The notes beneath the pieces are model-generated. The model made no database searches and was not told the DNA's origin. It saw only the letters and a program-made list of their open reading frames with translations. From assembly GCA_016215645.1 (NCBI GenBank), contig JACRIX010000053.1:16080-80079 (forward strand): a stretch of DNA of 64,000 nt. Direction: 5' to 3'. Position numbers and translations under genes: made by a program. The stretch comes from Rhodocyclales bacterium. GTDB lineage: Bacteria > Pseudomonadota > Gammaproteobacteria > Burkholderiales > Rhodocyclaceae. Below, in pieces: positions 58,955 through 64,000 of the stretch (positions are counted from its first letter, which is position 1; the number at the start of each line of letters is the position of its first letter).

Positions 58955-59368
58955 TTACCCCAAGTGACGAATGACGAAGGTGGTTTCGAGCGGGAGTTTG
59001 GCTGCGGCCAGGCGGAAAGCCTCGCGCGCCAGCGTCTCGTCGACGCCATCCATTTCGTACAACACCTTGCCCGGCTGTATTTCGGCAACCCAGTATTCCG
59101 GAGAGCCCTTGCCGTTACCCATGCGAACCTCCAGCGGCTTCTTGGAAATCGGCTTGTCGGGGAAAATGCGAATCCAGATGCGGCCGCCGCGCTTGATATG
59201 ACGGGTCATGGCGCGACGCGCGGCCTCGATCTGGCGAGCGGTAAGGCGGCCACGGCCGATGGCCTTGAGGCCATATTCGCCGAAGCTGACCTTGGCGCCA
59301 CGAGTAGCGAGGCCGGTATTGCGACCCTTTTGTTCTTTCCTGTACTTTCTGCGAGCAGGTTGCAGCAT
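58955..59368 (-). CDS. rplP: 50S ribosomal protein L16
   Basis: [36 protein letters not shown]. Confidence 0.98.
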   Translation of the reverse strand: MLQPARRKYRKEQKGRNTGLATRGAKVSFGEYGLKAIGRGRLTARQIEAARRAMTRHIKRGGRIWIRIFPDKPISKKPLEVRMGNGKGSPEYWVAEIQPGKVLYEMDGVDETLAREAFRLAAAKLPLETTFVIRHLG

Positions 59369-59371
59369 GGC

Positions 59372-60250
59372 TTACTCCTTGACCTCTTTCGCCGCGCCGC
59401 CAGCGGCATCAATCTTGGCCGGCGCTTTGCGTACGCGCTTGACGGGCGCCTTGGGCGCCACAACAGCACCTTCAGGCTTGGCATCCTCGGCCTTCTTTGC
59501 CGGGCTACGGCGGGCCGGCGTGGCGTCGCCTTCACCTTCAGGTCTGGACCTGACGGGGCCACGACGCGGCTTACGCTGATCGTCAGTCGCGGCTTCCGGC
59601 GCTGCTTGCAACGCGTCCGTGCGGGACAGCATCTCGCCGCGGAATACCCAAACCTTGATGCCGATGATCCCGTAGGTTGTCTTCGCCTCTGAGGTGCCAT
59701 AATCGATGTCGGCACGGAGGGTATGCAGCGGCACACGGCCTTCGCGATACCACTCGCGGCGTGCGATTTCAGCACCGTTCAGACGTCCTGAACTCATGAT
59801 CTTGATGCCCTGGGCACCAAGGCGCATCGCATTCTGCATCGCACGTTTCATCGCACGGCGGAACATGATGCGTTTCTCGAGCTGCTGCGCAATAGAATCA
59901 GCAATCAGCTGTGCGTCGATCTCGGGCTTGCGGATTTCCTCGATATTGACATGCACCGGCACGCCCATCTTGCGCTGGAGTTCCGCCTTCAGATGTTCGA
60001 TGTCCTCGCCCTTCTTGCCGATGACGACGCCGGGGCGTGCGCTGTAAACGGTGACACGAGCATTTTTCGCTGGGCGCTCGATGACGACGCGGCCAACGGA
60101 AGCATGCGCGAGCTTCTTCTTCAGATAGTCGCGAACCTCAATGTCTTCCTTGAGCATTTGCGGAAACGCCTTGCTGTTGGCGTACCAGCGGGAAGTCCAG
60201 TTGCGCGTGACCGAAAGACGGAAACCGGTCGGATGAATCTTTTGTCCCAT
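59372..60250 (-). CDS. rpsC: 30S ribosomal protein S3 with long basic/low-complexity C-terminal tail
   Basis: [47 protein letters not shown]; 292 aa. Confidence 0.98.
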   Translation of the reverse strand: MGQKIHPTGFRLSVTRNWTSRWYANSKAFPQMLKEDIEVRDYLKKKLAHASVGRVVIERPAKNARVTVYSARPGVVIGKKGEDIEHLKAELQRKMGVPVHVNIEEIRKPEIDAQLIADSIAQQLEKRIMFRRAMKRAMQNAMRLGAQGIKIMSSGRLNGAEIARREWYREGRVPLHTLRADIDYGTSEAKTTYGIIGIKVWVFRGEMLSRTDALQAAPEAATDDQRKPRRGPVRSRPEGEGDATPARRSPAKKAEDAKPEGAVVAPKAPVKRVRKAPAKIDAAGGAAKEVKE

Positions 60251-60259
60251 GTGTTCCCC

Positions 60260-60592
60260 TTATGCTCCGACGGTCACGTAGATATGGCAGGTAGGCTTGA
60301 GGATGCGATTGCCGCGTCCCTTGGCTCGTGCGGTGAACCGCTTCAGAACGGTTCCCTTCTCGACATAGATGCGGGTGACCTTGAGGGCGTCAATATCCGC
60401 GCCGTCGTTGTGTTCCGCATTGGCGATGGCCGACTCAAGCACCTTCTTAATGATGCCGGCCCCCTTCTTGGGCGAGTAGGTCAGGATGCTAAGCGCCTGA
60501 TCGACCGGCTTGCCACGAACGAGGTCAGCCACCAGACGGCCCTTTTGAGCCGACAGGCGCACGCCGCGCAGGTTTGCATTGGTTTCCATCAT
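60260..60592 (-). CDS. rplV: 50S ribosomal protein L22
   Basis: [29 protein letters not shown]. Confidence 0.98.
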   Translation of the reverse strand: MMETNANLRGVRLSAQKGRLVADLVRGKPVDQALSILTYSPKKGAGIIKKVLESAIANAEHNDGADIDALKVTRIYVEKGTVLKRFTARAKGRGNRILKPTCHIYVTVGA

Positions 60593-60598
60593 CGCTCC

Positions 60599-60880
60599 TT
60601 ACTTCTTCGCCGCGGCTTTCTTGCCGCCGGTGTGTCCCTTGAAGGTCCGCGTCAGCGCGAACTCGCCAAGCTTGTGACCCACCATGTTTTCCGATACGTA
60701 GACCGGGATATGTTGCTTGCCGTTATGCACGGCGATGGTGAGGCCGACGAAGTCAGGCAATATCGTCGAACGGCGCGACCAAGTCTTGATTGGACGCTTG
60801 TCGTTTGAGGCACGTGCCACATCCACGCGCTTGAGCAGGTGGGCGTCGATGAACGGGCCCTTTTTGATTGAACGTGCCAT
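60599..60880 (-). CDS. rpsS: 30S ribosomal protein S19
   Basis: [20 protein letters not shown] ... [18 protein letters not shown]. Confidence 0.98.
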   Translation of the reverse strand: MARSIKKGPFIDAHLLKRVDVARASNDKRPIKTWSRRSTILPDFVGLTIAVHNGKQHIPVYVSENMVGHKLGEFALTRTFKGHTGGKKAAAKK

Positions 60881-60883
60881 GGA

Positions 60884-61717
60884 TTACCTCTTACCCTTCG
60901 GCCTGCGCTGGACGATCATCACGTCCGTACGCTTGTTGTTACGAGTACGATACCCCTTGGTCGGCTGACCCCACGGACTGACGGGCACGCGCCCCTCGCC
61001 GGTACGGCCTTCACCACCACCGTGCGGATGATCAACCGGGTTCATCGCTGTGCCGCGTACGGTCGGACGCACACCGCGCCAGCGCATGGCACCGGCCTTG
61101 CCGATCTTGCGCAGGCTGTGCTCTTCGTTGCCGACTTCGCCGATGGTCGCACGGCATTCGACATGAATGCGGCGGATTTCGCCGGAACGCAGACGAACCT
61201 GAGCGTAGGCGCCTTCGCGAGCCAGCAACTGCACCGACGTTCCGGCGGAGCGGGCAATCTGCGCACCTTTGCCGGGCATCATTTCGACGCAGTGAATCGT
61301 GGTACCGACCGGAATATTGCGGATCGGCAGGGCATTGCCCGGCTTGATCGGGGCGTCGGAACCGCTGATCACGGTCTGGCCGACAACCATGCCCTTGGTG
61401 GCGATGATGTAACGACGCTCACCGTCCGCGTATAGAACCAGTGCAATGTTGGCCGAACGATTCGGGTCGTACTGAAGGTTTTCCACTTTGCCGGGGATGC
61501 CGTCCTTGTCGCGACGGAAGTCCACCACACGATAATGCTGTTTGTGGCCGCCGCCCATATGGCGGGTTGTGATGTGTCCATGGGTGTTGCGACCGGCAGT
61601 CTTCGACTTCTTTTCGATCAGACTATCGTGCGGACGACCCTTGTGCAGGTTCGGATTGACGACCTTGACGACACCGCGGCGTCCGGGCGAGGTCGGTTTA
61701 ACTTTTACCAGAGCCAT
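60884..61717 (-). CDS. rplB: 50S ribosomal protein L2
   Basis: [26 protein letters not shown] ... [18 protein letters not shown]. Confidence 0.98.
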   Translation of the reverse strand: MALVKVKPTSPGRRGVVKVVNPNLHKGRPHDSLIEKKSKTAGRNTHGHITTRHMGGGHKQHYRVVDFRRDKDGIPGKVENLQYDPNRSANIALVLYADGERRYIIATKGMVVGQTVISGSDAPIKPGNALPIRNIPVGTTIHCVEMMPGKGAQIARSAGTSVQLLAREGAYAQVRLRSGEIRRIHVECRATIGEVGNEEHSLRKIGKAGAMRWRGVRPTVRGTAMNPVDHPHGGGEGRTGEGRVPVSPWGQPTKGYRTRNNKRTDVMIVQRRPKGKR

Positions 61718-62032
61718 TTAGGCAGCCCCCCCTTCCGCGAAATTGATTTCCTGACCCGGCTTGAGGCAGACAAACGCCTTGCGGATATCGCTGCGCCGGC
61801 CAATGCTACGGCCGGAGCGCTTGACCTTGCCCTTAAGGTTGGCGATCTGTACCGACTCGACCTGAACCTTGAACAGCATTTCAACAGCCGCCTTTACTTC
61901 CGGCTTTGTAGCGTCGGGCGTAACAATGAACACCACCTGCTCGTTTTTGTCGGCGACATAGGTCGCCTTTTCCGAGATCTGGGGTGCGACTAGCACCTGA
62001 AGCAAGCGTTCGGGGTTGAAGTTCTTTTTCAT
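61718..62032 (-). CDS. rplW: 50S ribosomal protein L23
   Basis: [30 protein letters not shown]. Confidence 0.98.
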   Translation of the reverse strand: MKKNFNPERLLQVLVAPQISEKATYVADKNEQVVFIVTPDATKPEVKAAVEMLFKVQVESVQIANLKGKVKRSGRSIGRRSDIRKAFVCLKPGQEINFAEGGAA

Positions 62033-62649
62033 GCCAGCATCTCCTCGATCTTGGCCACGGCGCCCTTGGTGAATATCACCTTGGGAAAGCGAACCAGCGA
62101 GACCGGGTCGGCTTGTTGAGCCTCAAGCACCAGAACATTGGGTAGATTGCGGGAAGCCAGTGCAAGGTTGTCGTCTAGGCTATCGGTAACCAGCAGTACC
62201 GAATCCAGCCCCATGGCCTTGAGCTTTTGCGCGAACAGGCGGGTCTTCGGTGCCTCGATGGCAAAATTTTCGATCACCGCCAGACGGTCTTCCCGGGCGA
62301 GTTGCGACAGAATCGCAGCCACACCGGCGCGATACATTTTGCGATTGACCTTCTGGGTGAAGTTCTCTTCCGGCGAGTTCGGGAAAATACGGCCGCCTCC
62401 GCGCCAAAGCGGCGAAGACGTCATCCCGGCACGCGCACGACCCGTTCCCTTTTGACGGAAAGGCTTCTTGGTGCTGTGATGAACTTCTTCTCGGTCCTTC
62501 TGCTTGCGGTTGCCGGAGCGCGCATTGGCCTGATAGGCAACTACCACTTGATGGACGAGCGCTTCATTGAAGTCACGGCCAAACAGGGCGTCCGAGGCAG
62601 TCACGGTCGACGCTGCCTGTCCCTGATCGTTGATTACTTTGAGTTCCAT
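62029..62649 (-). CDS. rplD: 50S ribosomal protein L4
   Basis: [75 protein letters not shown]. Confidence 0.98.
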   Translation of the reverse strand: MELKVINDQGQAASTVTASDALFGRDFNEALVHQVVVAYQANARSGNRKQKDREEVHHSTKKPFRQKGTGRARAGMTSSPLWRGGGRIFPNSPEENFTQKVNRKMYRAGVAAILSQLAREDRLAVIENFAIEAPKTRLFAQKLKAMGLDSVLLVTDSLDDNLALASRNLPNVLVLEAQQADPVSLVRFPKVIFTKGAVAKIEEMLA

Positions 62650-62662
62650 GTCATCCCCGCTC

Positions 62663-63304
62663 TTAGGAGGCCTTGACGGCCGGGGCGACAACGATGTCCC
62701 CACCCTTGGCGCCAGGTACGGCACCACGGATCATCAGCAACTGGCGCGCCTCATCAATGCGAACCACTTCGAGATTCTGCGTAGTGCTCGCGACGTCGCC
62801 AAGGTGACCGGCCATGCGCTTGCCGGGGAAAACGCGCCCGGGATCTTGCGCCATACCAATCGAGCCGGCAGAGTTGTGCGATACCGAGTTGCCGTGCGAA
62901 GCACGGTTCGACGAGAAATTATGGCGCACGATTGCACCAGCATAGCCTTTACCGATCGACGTCCCGCTGACATCGACTTTTTGGCCGACGCTGAAAATGC
63001 TTGCCGCGATCACATCGCCCGGCTTGAAGCCAGCGAGTTGATCGACACCGACGCGGAATTCCTTCAGAACTTCTCCGGCTTCAACACCGGCCTTGGCGAG
63101 ATGCCCCGCAGCAGCCTTGTTCACACGGCTGGCGCGGCGTTTGCCGAAGGTCACCTGTACAGCGGCGTAGCCGTCTGTTTCAGGTGTCTTGATTTGCGTG
63201 ACGCGATTGTTCGACACATCGACCACGGTTACCGGGATGGATGAACCATCCTCGGCAAACACGCGCGTCATGCCGACCTTGCGTCCAACAAGGCCCAGAC
63301 TCAT
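62663..63304 (-). CDS. rplC: 50S ribosomal protein L3
   Basis: [30 protein letters not shown] ... [10 protein letters not shown]. Confidence 0.98.
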   Translation of the reverse strand: MSLGLVGRKVGMTRVFAEDGSSIPVTVVDVSNNRVTQIKTPETDGYAAVQVTFGKRRASRVNKAAAGHLAKAGVEAGEVLKEFRVGVDQLAGFKPGDVIAASIFSVGQKVDVSGTSIGKGYAGAIVRHNFSSNRASHGNSVSHNSAGSIGMAQDPGRVFPGKRMAGHLGDVASTTQNLEVVRIDEARQLLMIRGAVPGAKGGDIVVAPAVKAS

Positions 63305-63398
63305 TTTATTCTCCTAAACCCCGGCTACGATTGGCCAGGCTAAAGACTACAAACTACGAAAACCGACTTCGGCGCCCAAAAATTTGGCGCCACTTTCA

Positions 63399-63710
63399 TT
63401 ACTGCAACTTGATTTCGACATCCACACCTGCCGGAAGGTCAAGCTTCATCAGCGCATCAACCGTCTTGTCGGTCGGATCGATGATGTCCATCAGGCGCAG
63501 GTGGGTACGAATTTCAAACTGGTCGCGCGAAGTCTTGTTGACGTGTGGCGAACGCAAAACGTCGAAGCGCTCAATCCGAGTCGGTAGCGGCACGGGACCA
63601 CGAACGACTGCGCCGGTGCGTTTGGCCGTATCAACAATCTCGAGGGCGGACTGATCGATAAGGCGATAGTCGAACGCCTTGAGGCGAATGCGGATTTTTT
63701 GACTTTGCAT
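63399..63710 (-). CDS. rpsJ: 30S ribosomal protein S10
   Basis: [44 protein letters not shown]. Confidence 0.98.
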   Translation of the reverse strand: MQSQKIRIRLKAFDYRLIDQSALEIVDTAKRTGAVVRGPVPLPTRIERFDVLRSPHVNKTSRDQFEIRTHLRLMDIIDPTDKTVDALMKLDLPAGVDVEIKLQ

Positions 63711-63741
63711 GGCAAATCCTTAAAGAGCGATATCGCAAATT

Positions 63742-63773
63742 GCGAAAGGGCGAGATTTTATCGCCCTTTTCGC
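63742..63773 (-). terminator. Hairpin between tuf and rpsJ
   Basis: GCGAAAGGGCGA-gatttta-TCGCCCTTTTCGC stem-loop after the tuf stop; weak T tract. Confidence 0.55.
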
Positions 63774-63789
63774 CGCATTGCAATAGAAG

Positions 63790-64000
63790 TTATTCGATGA
63801 CCTTGGCGACGACGCCGGCGCCGACGGTACGACCGCCTTCACGGATGGCGAAACGCAGACCCTCTTCCATGGCGATCGGGGCAATCAGCCGCACCGTCAT
63901 CGCCACGTTGTCCCCCGGCATCACCATCTCGGTCCCGGCCGGCAGTTCAATGCTGCCCGTGACGTCGGTGGTGCGGAAGTAGAACTGCGGACGATAGCCA
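63790..64000 (-). CDS. tuf: Elongation factor Tu, C-terminal part, truncated by window edge
   Basis: Minus strand reads ...[69 protein letters not shown]. Confidence 0.98.
   Translation of the reverse strand, partial: GYRPQFYFRTTDVTGSIELPAGTEMVMPGDNVAMTVRLIAPIAMEEGLRFAIREGGRTVGAGVVAKVIE

Noticed and set aside
1-64000. CRISPR arrays, tRNA/rRNA genes, transposases, integrases or prophage genes
   Set aside because: None recognised by eye in the sequence or ORF list; small tRNAs could in principle be missed without a covariance search

Overview
The 64 kb window is a high-GC, gene-dense chromosomal segment that looks betaproteobacterial (inference from gene order and protein style; no search was run). 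Left to right: (1) an MSHA/type-IV-pilus-like biogenesis operon on the minus strand (1-10025); (2) ordinary housekeeping genes (trmL, gpsA, secB, grxC, rhodanese, ArsR-type regulator, gpmA, envC-like, ctpA-like, moeB-like, ribD, nrdR, glyA, phosphatase; 10307-22569); (3) a carbon-acid utilisation region with a PAS/sigma-54 activator, a family I-like CoA-transferase, a FadR/GntR regulator, a DctQMP TRAP transporter, a decayed second copy of the CoA-transferase, and a three-domain cNMP-binding/acetate kinase/PduL fusion (22673-35051); (4) a small accessory block (methyltransferase, spermidine-synthase-like, FkbM methyltransferase, orphan glycosyltransferase-like protein; 35139-40012); (5) pmbA, yjgA/darP, and a CysB-linked assimilatory sulfate reduction operon (42329-49429); (6) the rplQ-rpoA-spc-S10 ribosomal protein superoperon running into tuf (49495-64000). 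Main findings: a dispersed ~24-nt repeat (TCGCCGTGTCGCCAGCGCCGACTT) found in intergenic gaps and inside genes in four different reading frames, including an apparent in-frame insertion with a hairpin in cysN; the cNMP-AckA-PduL fusion with a PhaR/PhbF-like box upstream; the CoA-transferase pseudogene; and several regulatory dyads (sigma-54 -24/-12 site, twin TGGTCTGACCA operators, the ArsR promoter palindrome, the CysB/TauE intergenic dyad). No CRISPR array, tRNA, rRNA or transposase was recognised.
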